64,000 nt of DNA, taken from NCBI GenBank assembly GCA_019634385.1, contig JAHQVK010000121.1, positions 1-64,000 on the forward strand, in the 5' to 3' direction. This DNA comes from Myxococcales bacterium (GTDB taxonomy: Bacteria > Myxococcota > Kuafuiibacteriia > Kuafuiibacteriales > Kuafuiibacteriaceae). Numbering within the stretch: the first letter of the stretch is position 1; the number at the start of each line of letters is the position of its first letter. The translations under genes were made by a program, and so were the position numbers. Under the pieces are notes generated by a model that was not told the DNA's origin, did no database searches, and saw only the letters and a program-made list of their open reading frames with translations. This document shows positions 1-10,522 of the stretch, in pieces.

Positions 1-134
1 CCAACCTCACGACCAGCTATTCTAAAGCTTAAAACCATCGTTCGCGGTTAATACTATCGGTATTATACGTCCAATTTCGAGCCAATACTGGTGCAGCCTA
101 AAAATATACGGCGCCATAAGGCCACATTGTTGCA

Positions 135-301
135 CTAGCAGGCCATCGGAAAAGTGGGATGGGTGATCCGCGAAGTATCTTTTCCGTGGACCGCTCCGGA
201 TGAAGAGGGCGCATACAACCGATGAAAGGCGAAGCCGGTCCAGACCTTCCACGGAAAAAGGACGAGCGAAGCGCCTAACTCACTTTTCCGATGCCTGCTA
301 G
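135..301. mobile_element. MITE-like palindromic element, family A copy 1 (~167 bp)
   Basis: Terminal inverted repeats ctagcaggccatcggaaaagtg ... cacttttccgatgcctgctag. Near-identical inverted copy at 18997-19175. Confidence 0.85.
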
Positions 302-2208
302 TACCCCTGACGTTCTTGACGCCGTAAGAACATCTCGAGTTGAACTAGAGCGAAAATACGTTGCCCATGCTCACGGTGTCCTGACTTATGCTCTCGTACG
401 AGTGCGTCAACTGCATCCTGATTCAGCCACTCATACATTCTCGCCTTAGGCCCGAACAGTTCAGATACTAGCTCCTGGAGGGGACCAGTCCACCAACGAC
501 CAACGGGAACCCCAAAGCCGTGCTTTTTGCGATCCAGAACCTCAGGCCCTAGTACATTCCTATATGCCTCCCGTAAGAGCCATTTGAGTTGACCGTTCCG
601 GAGCTTCATGAAGCTCGGTAGTTGAAATGCTAGTTCAATAAGTTCGGTGTCTAAGAAAGGAGAGCGTGCCTCCAAGCCAACGCCCATAGTCGTCCGGTCA
701 GTCTTTACCAAAAGGTCATCCAGTAGATAGGTCTTAAAGTTATGAAACAGAATCTGCCCTAGTCTGTCTTGGCCCGCCTCAGCGGCTTCTTCAAGTATCC
801 TACTTTGCTCAACTATGGGGGCCCAAACATCACAGTCTGGAAATTGATCCAAACGCAGGACTTGAGTCAGTCGTTCCCCAGCAAAATACGCATTCCAAGC
901 AATAAGCTGCTCATTCTTCGTTTTGCCAGCATGCTCGACAAAGCGTTGAGCCATTGACAACGGATGTTTGTAGCCAGACGGTTCGGGTATACACGACAGG
1001 ACCCGTCGTAAGATTCTAGCTAAACCATCCGGAATATATTCTTTGGCAACCCCCCCTTGGAAGCGACTATATCCAGCAAAGATTTCATCACCACCATCCC
1101 CTGTGAGCACCACTGTAACATGCTCTCGAGTTGCTTCCGAAACGGTGTGCACCGCTAACGCTGAGGAATCTCCATATGGCTCATCATGCTGGTAAAGTAA
1201 CCGTTCAAAGAGTGCCTCAGCCTTCGGCGCCAAACGAAGTTCAACATGCTCAGTACCAAATTGCTTAGCGACCTGTCTTGCATATTTAGTTTCGTCATAA
1301 GAACTATCATCCGCAAACCCAACAGCAAAAGTCTTAACCGGCTCAGATGAACGAGCCGCCATTTCGCTAACCACAATGCTGGAATCTACTCCGCCCGACA
1401 GGAAAGCTCCCACGGGAACATCCGCGAGCATCCTACGCTCAACTGCTCGCCCTACGGCCTTCCGTACCATACTCTTCGCGGTTTCTACGTCCACCGGGAT
1501 CGATGTACGCATAGAGTCGAGCAGACGCCAGTACGGCTCTATCCGAGGACACTGACCAGGAACAAAAACCAAGCGAGTACCAGGCTCGAGTCGACATACA
1601 CCGGAAAAAATACTTCTAGGTGTTGAGACATAGCCAAATGTAAGATATTCCGGGATCTTTCCCGGGTCGAGCTTCAAACGAACGCCGGGTACCCCAACAA
1701 GCGCCTTTGCTTCAGAACCAAACGCCAATCCACCATCGGATGTTTTTACCCAGTAGAGAGGCTTTTTTCCAATCCGATCTCTCATCAACAGCAGACGATG
1801 CTGTCGTGCGTCCCAGATAGCAAAAGCGAACATTCCATCTAACTGGCTCAGACCTTCAATACCCCGCTCCAAATACTGGGCTAGTATTACTTCAGTATCT
1901 GACTCAGTTCTAAATACATAACCTCGCTTTTCAAGCTTCAGACGAAGAGCACGGAAGTTATAGATCTCCCCATTGAAAATGAGGCTTACCTTCATATCTG
2001 CACTAACGAAGGGCTGTGACGCGGCACTGCTCAGATCGATGACCTTCAGTCGCGTGTGTGCAAACACCCCCATTTGCTGACCCAGAGGGCCTTCAAGCAG
2101 AATGATACCAGAGGCATCAGGCCCCCGATGAGTTAGGCGCTGTACCATATGTTGGCCCACATCCAGTGGTTCTGGGATGGTTCCGACTACGCCCGCAATA
2201 CCGCACAT
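298..2208 (-). CDS. asnB: Asparagine synthase (glutamine-hydrolysing), amidotransferase type
   Basis: N-terminal MCGIAGVVG class II glutaminase motif; SGGVDSS PP-loop ATP pyrophosphatase motif; 636 aa. Confidence 0.93.
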   Translation of the reverse strand: MCGIAGVVGTIPEPLDVGQHMVQRLTHRGPDASGIILLEGPLGQQMGVFAHTRLKVIDLSSAASQPFVSADMKVSLIFNGEIYNFRALRLKLEKRGYVFRTESDTEVILAQYLERGIEGLSQLDGMFAFAIWDARQHRLLLMRDRIGKKPLYWVKTSDGGLAFGSEAKALVGVPGVRLKLDPGKIPEYLTFGYVSTPRSIFSGVCRLEPGTRLVFVPGQCPRIEPYWRLLDSMRTSIPVDVETAKSMVRKAVGRAVERRMLADVPVGAFLSGGVDSSIVVSEMAARSSEPVKTFAVGFADDSSYDETKYARQVAKQFGTEHVELRLAPKAEALFERLLYQHDEPYGDSSALAVHTVSEATREHVTVVLTGDGGDEIFAGYSRFQGGVAKEYIPDGLARILRRVLSCIPEPSGYKHPLSMAQRFVEHAGKTKNEQLIAWNAYFAGERLTQVLRLDQFPDCDVWAPIVEQSRILEEAAEAGQDRLGQILFHNFKTYLLDDLLVKTDRTTMGVGLEARSPFLDTELIELAFQLPSFMKLRNGQLKWLLREAYRNVLGPEVLDRKKHGFGVPVGRWWTGPLQELVSELFGPKARMYEWLNQDAVDALVREHKSGHREHGQRIFALVQLEMFLRRQERQGY

Positions 2209-2320
2209 ACACCAAGAGGATCCCGTGCGTAGCCGAATGGCAATACTCCGCCGTCTTATTGGCAGAGGTTTAAGGGCTCATTGCTAAACGTGAATATATT
2301 TCCGACCTCACCGTGAAGTC

Positions 2321-3352
2321 CTATCCCTCTAAGCGCTGACCATACTGATTTGTATAGTACTCACGATAGGCTCCGGATCGAACTCGCTCCCACCAATCCC
2401 GATTATTTAAATACCAGTCGATGGTAGAGGACAGTCCTTCTTCGAAGGTCTGCTGCGGGTTCCAACCAAGTTCCTTTCGAATCTTAGTATAATCTATCGC
2501 GTATCGGCGATCATGACCGGGTCGGTCGGTTACATACCGAATTAACGACTCTGGCTTCTCCAGATGTGAGAGAATCCGTTTGACAATATTGATATTCGGT
2601 TGCTCGTTCTGGCAGCCTATGTTATAGACCTCTCCAGCCCTACCTTTTTCGAGCACCCGCTGCACAGCGTCGTTATGATCCCAAACGTGAATCCAATCTC
2701 TTACCTGCATACCATCGCCATAAACCGGCAGTGCCTCCCCGGCGAGAGCATTAATAATCATCAGTGGAATCAACTTCTCAGGGAACTGAAGTGGGCCGTA
2801 ATTATTTGAGCAACGAGTTACAACGACATCTAGACCGTAGGTATGATGGTACGCCAGCGCTAGCAGGTCCGAACCGGCCTTAGAGGCAGAATAAGGACTA
2901 CTGGGCTTTATAGGTGACGTCTCAACAAAGTAGCCAGTCGGCCCCAAAGAGCCATACACCTCGTCTGTAGATACCATTAAAAACCGTTTGATCCCGTGCT
3001 TACGACATCCATCCAGCAGGACCTGAGTGCCCACAACGTTGGTGTCAATAAATGCTTTCGGGCCAGAAATACTCCGATCCACGTGGGATTCTGCCGCAAA
3101 GTGTACCACATAGTCGGGTTGCTCTTTGGCCATGAGCACCTCCATGGACTCCGCATCTTGGATGTCCGCCTTGATAAACTCAAAGCGAGGATCGTTGTGG
3201 ACTGAGGCTAAGCTCTCTAGGTTGCCCGCATAGGTAAGAGCGTCCACCACTACCATGCGGTCAATCACACTGCCATGCTTTCCAGCAAGACTTCGTAATA
3301 CGTAGTTGGCGCCAATAAATCCGGCCCCTCCGGTCACCAGGTACTTCGACAT
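2321..3352 (-). CDS. rfbB: dTDP-glucose 4,6-dehydratase
   Basis: TGGAGFIGANYV Rossmann motif; STDEVYGSL; YSASKAGSD (YxxxK); NNYGPLQFPEKLIPLMI. Confidence 0.95.
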   Translation of the reverse strand: MSKYLVTGGAGFIGANYVLRSLAGKHGSVIDRMVVVDALTYAGNLESLASVHNDPRFEFIKADIQDAESMEVLMAKEQPDYVVHFAAESHVDRSISGPKAFIDTNVVGTQVLLDGCRKHGIKRFLMVSTDEVYGSLGPTGYFVETSPIKPSSPYSASKAGSDLLALAYHHTYGLDVVVTRCSNNYGPLQFPEKLIPLMIINALAGEALPVYGDGMQVRDWIHVWDHNDAVQRVLEKGRAGEVYNIGCQNEQPNINIVKRILSHLEKPESLIRYVTDRPGHDRRYAIDYTKIRKELGWNPQQTFEEGLSSTIDWYLNNRDWWERVRSGAYREYYTNQYGQRLEG

Positions 3353-3422
3353 AATGTTCCTTTCGGTGGTCGCCAGGTGGTATAGCCGTTGATGCGATTG
3401 CTGAGAAGTAGCCTTTTATTTC

Positions 3423-4019
3423 TCAGAAAATCGCTTCTGGCACAAAAACTATATCTCCCGGTTTCAAGGGGAAATTTGGCGCCCTTCCTTCACCTATATC
3501 ACCGGCAGCAAGCTCAAAAACGCGCTCCGAACCAGAGATGACCCGGGTCACCCGTGTTCTGTTCGGGGCTGCCAACTCTCCAAATCCTCCCGCGTTAGTA
3601 ATAGCTTCGATCACTGTCATACCACTTTGGTATGAAAAAGTACCAGCCTTCCCAACTTGCCCAAACACATGAACCTTTCGAGAGTTTTGTTCACGAACGA
3701 GTACTGTGACCTGAGGCGCTCGAAGATAGTCTCCGTCCAACCGACTACTTATATCGGTTGCCACCTGTTCAGGACGCTTTCCAAGGACCTCTACACGACC
3801 GATAAGCGGAAAGTGAATGTCCCCCTCTGCACCCACTCGGAACACACCATCTAGTTCATGCTCTCGGAAAACACTAACTTGAATAACATCACCCTGACCA
3901 AGCGTATCTACATTTCGTGCAGATTCTACCTGAGGCAAAATAATGGCTCTCGTCGATCGACAAGCGACCACTACCAAAATACAACCGAGAGCCAATACTC
4001 GTAATTTTCTAGTATCCAC
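3423..4019 (-). CDS. Polysaccharide export outer-membrane lipoprotein (Wza-like, SLBB)
   Basis: Lipoprotein-like N-terminus; LGQGDVIQVSVFREHELDGVFRV... VFGQVGKAGTFSYQSGMTVIEAITNAGGF; glycan cluster context. Confidence 0.85.
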   Translation of the reverse strand: MDTRKLRVLALGCILVVVACRSTRAIILPQVESARNVDTLGQGDVIQVSVFREHELDGVFRVGAEGDIHFPLIGRVEVLGKRPEQVATDISSRLDGDYLRAPQVTVLVREQNSRKVHVFGQVGKAGTFSYQSGMTVIEAITNAGGFGELAAPNRTRVTRVISGSERVFELAAGDIGEGRAPNFPLKPGDIVFVPEAIF

Positions 4020-4039
4020 TTGACTTTACCATGTTCTAT

Positions 4040-5554
4040 TTAGCCAGCCTGAGTCCTGCGCGCCTCTCCGAGAGAGACCACTTCTCCGGGCGGTATATCT
4101 ACTCTGTTTAGTCGGTGTTCAACCAATGACTCTGCTAACAGCTCTAAGTATATAGGCAAAGTGGGATCCTTGTTAGCGTTCGTATCATAGCCGAACACGG
4201 ACACCAACTCACCTAGACGACGATCGTTATACTCGAGACAGAGGGAGCGCGCATAAGGATATATATCCATCTTATCTGTAGATAAGTCCCTATGCTCTTC
4301 TTTGCGCCACAAGAAAATTCGCCCACGAAGATCTGCCGTATCGGCACCATCATCAAGCCAAGTGAGTTTCACTAGCTCTGCATTCAGTTGAGAAAAAATT
4401 GGTATTATTTTGATCCAGGCTTCTTCAGCCGTTTCTGCCGTTCGGACGGACTGCACCACATTTCGTACCGCATCTCGATGGACCGGCACCGGCTTCACAA
4501 CTATATCATCGAGCCTGCGAAGACCACCGATCCATCGGACAAGCAGGCTAGCCATTGCTACCATCACAGATAATACAATAGCCCGATGTGTCGCATCGGT
4601 TTCCAGAAGAGCCAACGCCCCTAAGCAAAAGAGTATACTAACACTGTAAAGGACTAGGACTGCCCCGCGATGAGAAAATCCAAGCGCTAGTAGTCGGTGG
4701 TGCAGATGCTCTTTATCTGCCTGAAAGGGAGAACAGCCCTTTCGAAGTCGCCGAATAAACGACAATGATGTATCCAGGATTGGTAAACCAAGGGCCAGCA
4801 CCGGAACGAGCAGCGCAACAGCAGTAGCCCCTTTCTGTTGGGTCCATATCGATACTGCCGACAAAACAAACCCAAGAAACATAGACCCCGAGTCACCCAA
4901 GAATATTTTGGCCGGATTAAAGTTCCAGAATAGAAACCCCACAATCGCTCCGGCAAGGGCCGCGGTAATGAGGCATAGCAGGATTGCATTCCCCACCATT
5001 GCAACACCAAACAGTACGGACGTCGCAAGCAGGGCAACACCGGAGGCTAGTCCATCCAGTCCGTCAATTAGATTGAGAGCATTGATGACCCCTACTATCC
5101 AGAGGACCGTTAGAGGTAGTGAGAATACCCCTAGGTTGATCACGTCACCAACCGGTGAGCTCAACAACTCTATGCGAAAACCGCAAAGCCAAAGTATAGA
5201 TGCCACGCCGCATTGGACAAGTAGTTTCGTGCGTACACTTGCGTTACGGAGATCATCGTATACACCTAATGTTACAATGGCCAACGCTCCACTGAAGAGG
5301 CCGGCTATAAGGCGTATATCCGAGTACAGTAGATCAGACACTCGATTTTCGTAAAGAGCCAAACATAGTATGGGCGCAAAGAAGGCCAGTACAACCGCCA
5401 CGCCTCCTAGGCGAGGAACAGCACGGGAATGGACTTTTCTACTTTCATTTGGGAGATCTAACCATCCTTTCCGATGTGCAACCCAAACAACAATTGGCGT
5501 ACTTAGAGCAGCAACTACTAGAGCTAGGCAAAAAGCAACAATATAAGTCTTCAC
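4040..5554 (-). CDS. Undecaprenyl-phosphate sugar-1-phosphate transferase (WecA/TagO-like) with C-terminal extension
   Basis: Multi-TM; NALNLIDGLDGLASG, FLGDSGSMFLGF, DKEHLHHRLL motifs of the MraY/WecA family. Confidence 0.92.
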   Translation of the reverse strand: MKTYIVAFCLALVVAALSTPIVVWVAHRKGWLDLPNESRKVHSRAVPRLGGVAVVLAFFAPILCLALYENRVSDLLYSDIRLIAGLFSGALAIVTLGVYDDLRNASVRTKLLVQCGVASILWLCGFRIELLSSPVGDVINLGVFSLPLTVLWIVGVINALNLIDGLDGLASGVALLATSVLFGVAMVGNAILLCLITAALAGAIVGFLFWNFNPAKIFLGDSGSMFLGFVLSAVSIWTQQKGATAVALLVPVLALGLPILDTSLSFIRRLRKGCSPFQADKEHLHHRLLALGFSHRGAVLVLYSVSILFCLGALALLETDATHRAIVLSVMVAMASLLVRWIGGLRRLDDIVVKPVPVHRDAVRNVVQSVRTAETAEEAWIKIIPIFSQLNAELVKLTWLDDGADTADLRGRIFLWRKEEHRDLSTDKMDIYPYARSLCLEYNDRRLGELVSVFGYDTNANKDPTLPIYLELLAESLVEHRLNRVDIPPGEVVSLGEARRTQAG

Positions 5555-6748
5555 TCAGACCCCACTCATCATCTGCATTCGGCTTTCGCTCCTATCGCGA
5601 GCCTCTGTGCGGACCAGTGAGTCGTAAATAATCTCCATATCAGAGAGCAACCTTCGGTGACTATATCGGGAGAAAACATCCTCACGATGCAAATCAGTGA
5701 TGCGAAAAGGGTTAGTGAGGTGCATATTTATCGCATTTTTTAGTCCATTGATATCTCCTCTTTCAACCATCGTCCCCATTCCTTCACGCAAGATATCCCG
5801 GATCCCCCCCACATTGGTTGCGACAACCGGGAGCCCGCAGACCAAGGCCTCTATCACGGCAACTGGGGTCCCCTCATTATCACTCGACAACACCATCAGG
5901 TCTGCATCTCCGTAGATCTCAGGAAGATCGCGGCGAAAGCCCAAAAAATATACATTTGGTATATTAACCGCCTGCGCCTCAAGAGCCGCGCGACATTCTC
6001 CATCACCTACAATAACCAGATGTTGCTTCCTATTCGGCTTCATTTTCCGAAAGGCTTCCAGAAGCACATCGAATCGCTTTATGGGAACCAATCTCCCTAC
6101 TGCGACCGCCACCTGAGCCTCCTCATCTATACCAAGCTGTTGGCGAAGAGGACCGACACCTTGACGTAGAGATGGTACCGAGCGAAATCGGGCCAAATCT
6201 AACCCAAGAGGCACTACTTGCACTTTATGAGGTGGTGCGATCTGATATTTGTATACTAGATCACTCCGCTGCTTCTCTGAAACAGCTAGGATGCGATCGG
6301 TTTTCGCAGCCAAGAACCGCTCCACCCGTATACAGGCATCTGACCTCCGCGAAGAGAAATAACCCTCAAAGACATGACCGTGAAAGGTATGAAGAACAAC
6401 CGGTACACCGGTTAGATAGGCTGCAACTCTACCAATAGCACCAGCCTTGGCAGTATGAGTGTGAACGATATGAGGTCGCACCTCTTGCAGGATTTTCGTG
6501 ACCTGCTGAATGGCCACCAAATCTCTCCACGGGTGAATAGAGCGTCGCATTTGGCGAACGGTACGGACCGATACTCCACGTGAGGCAGCAAAATCCTCCA
6601 TCGAGATTTCGTCTGGCTCCAACCCTCCCCCGACCAAGATCGTTTCGTATCTAGATCCCGCTCGATGAGACAGACCCTCCGATAGTAAAATACTATGAAA
6701 GGCTGGCCCTCCCGCACAGATGCGACTTTGTATTCGGACAATGCGCAT
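5555..6748 (-). CDS. Glycosyltransferase family 4/GT-B type
   Basis: VHTHTAKAGAIGRVAA, GRLVPIKRFDVLLEAF, SSDNEGTPVAVIEALVCGLPVVATNVGGI. Confidence 0.9.
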   Translation of the reverse strand: MRIVRIQSRICAGGPAFHSILLSEGLSHRAGSRYETILVGGGLEPDEISMEDFAASRGVSVRTVRQMRRSIHPWRDLVAIQQVTKILQEVRPHIVHTHTAKAGAIGRVAAYLTGVPVVLHTFHGHVFEGYFSSRRSDACIRVERFLAAKTDRILAVSEKQRSDLVYKYQIAPPHKVQVVPLGLDLARFRSVPSLRQGVGPLRQQLGIDEEAQVAVAVGRLVPIKRFDVLLEAFRKMKPNRKQHLVIVGDGECRAALEAQAVNIPNVYFLGFRRDLPEIYGDADLMVLSSDNEGTPVAVIEALVCGLPVVATNVGGIRDILREGMGTMVERGDINGLKNAINMHLTNPFRITDLHREDVFSRYSHRRLLSDMEIIYDSLVRTEARDRSESRMQMMSGV

Positions 6749-6875
6749 ACTACACCTACTCCGCTAGGGCCAATCGTTACAGTTGGCTGCGGTTTCTCGC
6801 TCGTTCCTGAGGGCCAGATATTCCAGAGTATCAGGCTTTTTCGTAATCGTTCGACCGTCAGTGCTCAAACTCACC

Positions 6876-8231
6876 CTAATAGCGCACTCCAACAGTGGCA
6901 AACACTTGGTGACGTGAGAACGCACCCAGCTCTGGAAGACTATTTCCTCGCTCCGGATCATTGGATCCTTGGTGAAGTAAACGATAGTTCAGACCACCAA
7001 TTAGCCAATTATAGAAATAGTAGTCAGCCCGCAGCCCTCCGAATGCCAATGTGGCTGATGGCTCGTTCTCAGCAATTCCTGGGTTCTGGGCTACCAATTC
7101 TGCATCCGGCGCTTGGGTACCAAAGTCACGATGTTGGACTTCGGCATAAACACCTAGTTCGAGTCGTTCTATTCGCCACAGTGCGCGAAATCGAAGTGCA
7201 TCCGCTATAAAACTAGATAGTGCAACCGTGGGCTGCAAAGTTCGCTGGTAACCCAAACTAATTTGAGCAACCCGAGTTATTTGCCATACCGCGGATGCGA
7301 GCCCGACGACAGTCCGCTGATTCTGAGGCGCAGTCTCACCAAACCTTTGACCCGACCAGACTAAATTTTCTGCGTACCCCACCCGGAGTTCGGTGGCAAT
7401 GGTTCGGGTAATCTGCCCTTCAACACCGACCAGCAGGGATATAGGGTTTGAGCCGAGCGTAGTTACTGGCCCTGACGGGTTATATGCATCAAAAGCACCA
7501 AAATCGATATATACTAGTGCCGCCGTTTTCGGCAAAAACTTCAGGCGTCCCTCAAAAAAACCTTTATGCAGGAAGCCATCATCCGGAGCTGATCGTCCCT
7601 CCATACTTCGGAGAAAAACAGTGAACGCATTTTCGTACCCAACATCAAACTCGAGCGCCCCTCCTCCAGGTCGAAGGGTTAGATACAATTTTCCCGTGTC
7701 CGCAAAGGTTTCAAATAGTGCCTCATCTGCGCTAATTGTTCCTAGGTCAGGAAGAACAGTCGGCGTTAAGATCGGTGTATTTTCAACCGTGAGAGTAACA
7801 GCCGAGCGACCGGTACCCAAGCGAAAGTACAAACGAGCGTCAGCACCCGGTTTTGTTCCAATGCTTTCTAGCGTTCCCGCCGCCGGAGAGAAGAATTGGC
7901 TAACAGTAAGACCAGCACCTAATCTCAGGCGGTAGGATCGCCCGGGAGCATCAAGTTTGAAACTTGGGCGTATAACCAGTCGGAAATCTTCTGCGCCCTG
8001 ACTATCAGAGTCATTCAATCGCTCCGGATTCGAATCCATAGCAGCAGATAGATCAAGATTAAGATGTAACTTAGACTTGGCCCCCACCCGGAACCCTAAG
8101 CGGCGATCTTCTGCCCATGCTGGCTTTGTCAATAGTATCACTCCGCAAAGAAACCATATAACTCTCGTTGCGAGTTGCGGAAAGATCCTAGGTCTGTGGG
8201 TCCATTCGTGCCGGTCCATGAAGGTCCTCAA
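6876..8231 (-). CDS. Predicted outer-membrane beta-barrel protein of the glycan cluster (start TTG 8231 or ATG 8219)
   Basis: Signal-like N-terminus, alternating aromatic/beta-strand segments, C-terminal ...VFATVGVRY; co-directional with the export genes. Confidence 0.7.
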   Translation of the reverse strand: MRTFMDRHEWTHRPRIFPQLATRVIWFLCGVILLTKPAWAEDRRLGFRVGAKSKLHLNLDLSAAMDSNPERLNDSDSQGAEDFRLVIRPSFKLDAPGRSYRLRLGAGLTVSQFFSPAAGTLESIGTKPGADARLYFRLGTGRSAVTLTVENTPILTPTVLPDLGTISADEALFETFADTGKLYLTLRPGGGALEFDVGYENAFTVFLRSMEGRSAPDDGFLHKGFFEGRLKFLPKTAALVYIDFGAFDAYNPSGPVTTLGSNPISLLVGVEGQITRTIATELRVGYAENLVWSGQRFGETAPQNQRTVVGLASAVWQITRVAQISLGYQRTLQPTVALSSFIADALRFRALWRIERLELGVYAEVQHRDFGTQAPDAELVAQNPGIAENEPSATLAFGGLRADYYFYNWLIGGLNYRLLHQGSNDPERGNSLPELGAFSRHQVFATVGVRY

Positions 8232-8848
8232 AATGTGCTGGCAACCGGAGGTACTGCCGGTCCAGGAGGGGGAGCTACTGCCCCAGGTGCATCGGTCCCG
8301 AATCCGTCAGCATTGTCATCAATCTCAATGTCCACTGATGTATTTCCGGCGTATGCGGCGTTTTCTCCTACGCACTTCTCAGCTTCTGTACGTAGCTCCT
8401 GGCTTTTTTGATGTGAGACGACAACCTTGGTAAACTCATGATTCACTAAGTCTTGAGCGTCATTCGCTATGGCCTCATACATTTGAAGAGAGGCCTGTTC
8501 TGATATTTTCAGGAGTCCTTTGATCTGAATGAGTTTCTCATTTACACAATGTAGCTTAACAATATCTCTGGAATTGCGTGCATTCGCCAACACCGTTACC
8601 ACTCGTCCTAGCGTCGAACGTTGATCGACCAACATTGATTCGACACGTGCTTTTTTTTTGTCTACCGGTATCGACGCCGCATCAATATCACCAAAGGAGA
8701 GAGACCTACTGAATCCTGCTGCATCATTCGCATCAGTAACACCATTTACCTTCGTGCTGCGACGAGCATCTTTTTTGTCCTCTGCGCTTGGCTGAGCCAA
8801 CGAAGGGGATATGTTTATCAAGTTGAGCAAAATTAGCACAAGACTCAT
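8228..8848 (-). CDS. Hypothetical secreted protein (ORF extends to 9103; likely start M at 8848)
   Basis: Signal-peptide-like MSLVLILLNLINISPSLAQP; overlaps the beta-barrel gene by 4 nt. Confidence 0.6.
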   Translation of the reverse strand: MSLVLILLNLINISPSLAQPSAEDKKDARRSTKVNGVTDANDAAGFSRSLSFGDIDAASIPVDKKKARVESMLVDQRSTLGRVVTVLANARNSRDIVKLHCVNEKLIQIKGLLKISEQASLQMYEAIANDAQDLVNHEFTKVVVSHQKSQELRTEAEKCVGENAAYAGNTSVDIEIDDNADGFGTDAPGAVAPPPGPAVPPVASTF

Positions 8849-9353
8849 CAGTCTGAGGCTGTGCCCAACATCGGGTGAGGTTGGCCATCTCACAATGCTC
8901 GTGATGTAGTAGGGCCTCTGAGGTCTGTCAAACCCCAAACCATTTTGGTAAGACCTATCTACTGGCAATCTGTAAAACAAGCGTATGCAACACTTTTTGG
9001 TTTGTTTTCTCAGCAGACTGGGCACCAGTCTCTTTTTTCTATTAATATTGAACATCCGCAAAAACATCCTACCGCACGATTCGGTCAAAAGTCGCAAACT
9101 CACATATCTTTAGAAGAATGAACACTACGTAAATGTCTCGGAATGCTTCCACAACTATCAACTAGCTCTAGCTAGGTAGAATTACGCTACGTCGGGAACG
9201 TAGAAATTTGTTACACATCGCTCTCGATGGTTGAGATACTCCTAAAAATATTTCTGTATGGCGAATGACCGTCGGTAATTGTGAGCTTTGCTTCATAGCA
9301 AGCCTAGGGTTCACTTAGGGAAAACTCTGCAGGGATTGCCGTTCGCGAAATAG

Positions 9354-10448
9354 TTGTCAGACGGTGCGAATAGACAGCAGTCTTGCTATGGTCCCCACGA
9401 AGTGGGTCGATTTGACGACAACTGGGCAGACGCTATCTCAGAAAACCAATGGCCTTATCAGCTTATCAAGGCGGTTCGGCTGGATCCCTCAGCCCTCGCT
9501 ACCCAGAGAGCGGTAAGGACCTTAAGAGCATGGCGAAGCCAAGCAACCGGCTCAGATGCACGCTCCCAAAGCGCACGTAGCTTTCTCCAGGGAGTCGCTA
9601 CCGCGTTGTTGTCTCCATCGCCGGCGTCAAGAGATTCAACTCCCCCCAACAGGTCATCTCCATCTAGAGTGGATCCGACCCCCGAACCATCCGATGCCAC
9701 CGCCAGGCCAAGGCAAAAGTCGGGCGATGACCCTAATGCAGATATGACCGACAAAATCAATATTGACCTGGGTAGCTATGGATTTGCTTTGCCCGAATTC
9801 GATGACGAGCTCGACGTAGATATGCTCGAGGAAGCAACTGTGTTGGCGGCCCGAATAGAGCACCTTACCCAGAAATCCATGAAAAGAGGGCTCGAGGCTA
9901 AGGCCTCAGCCACCCCAAGCCCAGAGGCTCGGCGCCCAACGCCAAATACGGCGAGCGGACACCCTAGGTCTCTGACCCAAAATCGGCACCACAGTCATCG
10001 ATCTCAAAGTAGCCTCTTGGACGGGAGTGCTCAGTTCGAGGGCGAAACCTCATCTAAGAGCTTACCGGTCATACCTATTCCAGATCCTCCGCCCCCCCAT
10101 AGTCATAGCGCAGCTTCAGGCGTGTCATACCCAAAGCAGCCTACTTCCAGTGGTGAACGCCCGCCGGCAGCAGCTACCCAAGTGCGCGCAATGGCAGCAA
10201 CTCTTGCGCCGTTGGTTTTGGAACTCATGCCACTCCCGCCGCCTCGGAGAGCTCGTCGGTTTTGGGCCCGGTGGCGAGAGGTTGTGGGGGATCTCGGCGT
10301 ACGAAGGGATGTGGTCGAAGACTTACTTGAGTCTGCGAGTTCGCCAGAGCATCTGTTAGCCGAGCTCATCGCCGAAACCCAGGCCGTTAACGTGCAGAGC
10401 GTTCACTTTCATCTTACCCAATTTCTAGCCTCGGATACGATTGCCTAA
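9354..10448 (+). CDS. Hypothetical Pro/Ser-rich low-complexity protein
   Basis: 364-aa ORF with disordered centre and ordered C-terminus (PLPPPRRARRFWARWREVVGDLGVRRDVVEDLLESA...). No recognised family. Confidence 0.55.
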   Translation: MSDGANRQQSCYGPHEVGRFDDNWADAISENQWPYQLIKAVRLDPSALATQRAVRTLRAWRSQATGSDARSQSARSFLQGVATALLSPSPASRDSTPPNRSSPSRVDPTPEPSDATARPRQKSGDDPNADMTDKINIDLGSYGFALPEFDDELDVDMLEEATVLAARIEHLTQKSMKRGLEAKASATPSPEARRPTPNTASGHPRSLTQNRHHSHRSQSSLLDGSAQFEGETSSKSLPVIPIPDPPPPHSHSAASGVSYPKQPTSSGERPPAAATQVRAMAATLAPLVLELMPLPPPRRARRFWARWREVVGDLGVRRDVVEDLLESASSPEHLLAELIAETQAVNVQSVHFHLTQFLASDTIA

Positions 10449-10486
10449 CAGACGCAATAGTTTCGCATTTTAGATACCACGCCTGC

Positions 10487-10522
10487 GGGATCCGCTGTCT
10501 GGCACAGCGGATCCCATTTCTT
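10487..10522 (+). terminator. Strong hairpin after the 9354-10448 ORF
   Basis: gggatccgctgt-ctggc-acagcggatccc (12-bp perfect stem) followed by atttctt. Confidence 0.75.

Noticed and set aside
22-252. 76-aa minus-strand ORF
   Set aside because: Mostly inside palindromic family A element; no protein signature.
135-301. CRISPR-like spaced repeats formed by the recurrent palindromic elements
   Set aside because: Copies are kilobases apart with long TIRs, not regularly spaced short direct repeats; no cas genes seen.
298-9103. Glycan cluster as a novel system
   Set aside because: All recognised genes are standard exopolysaccharide/O-antigen functions; nothing clearly new beyond the element at the stop codon.
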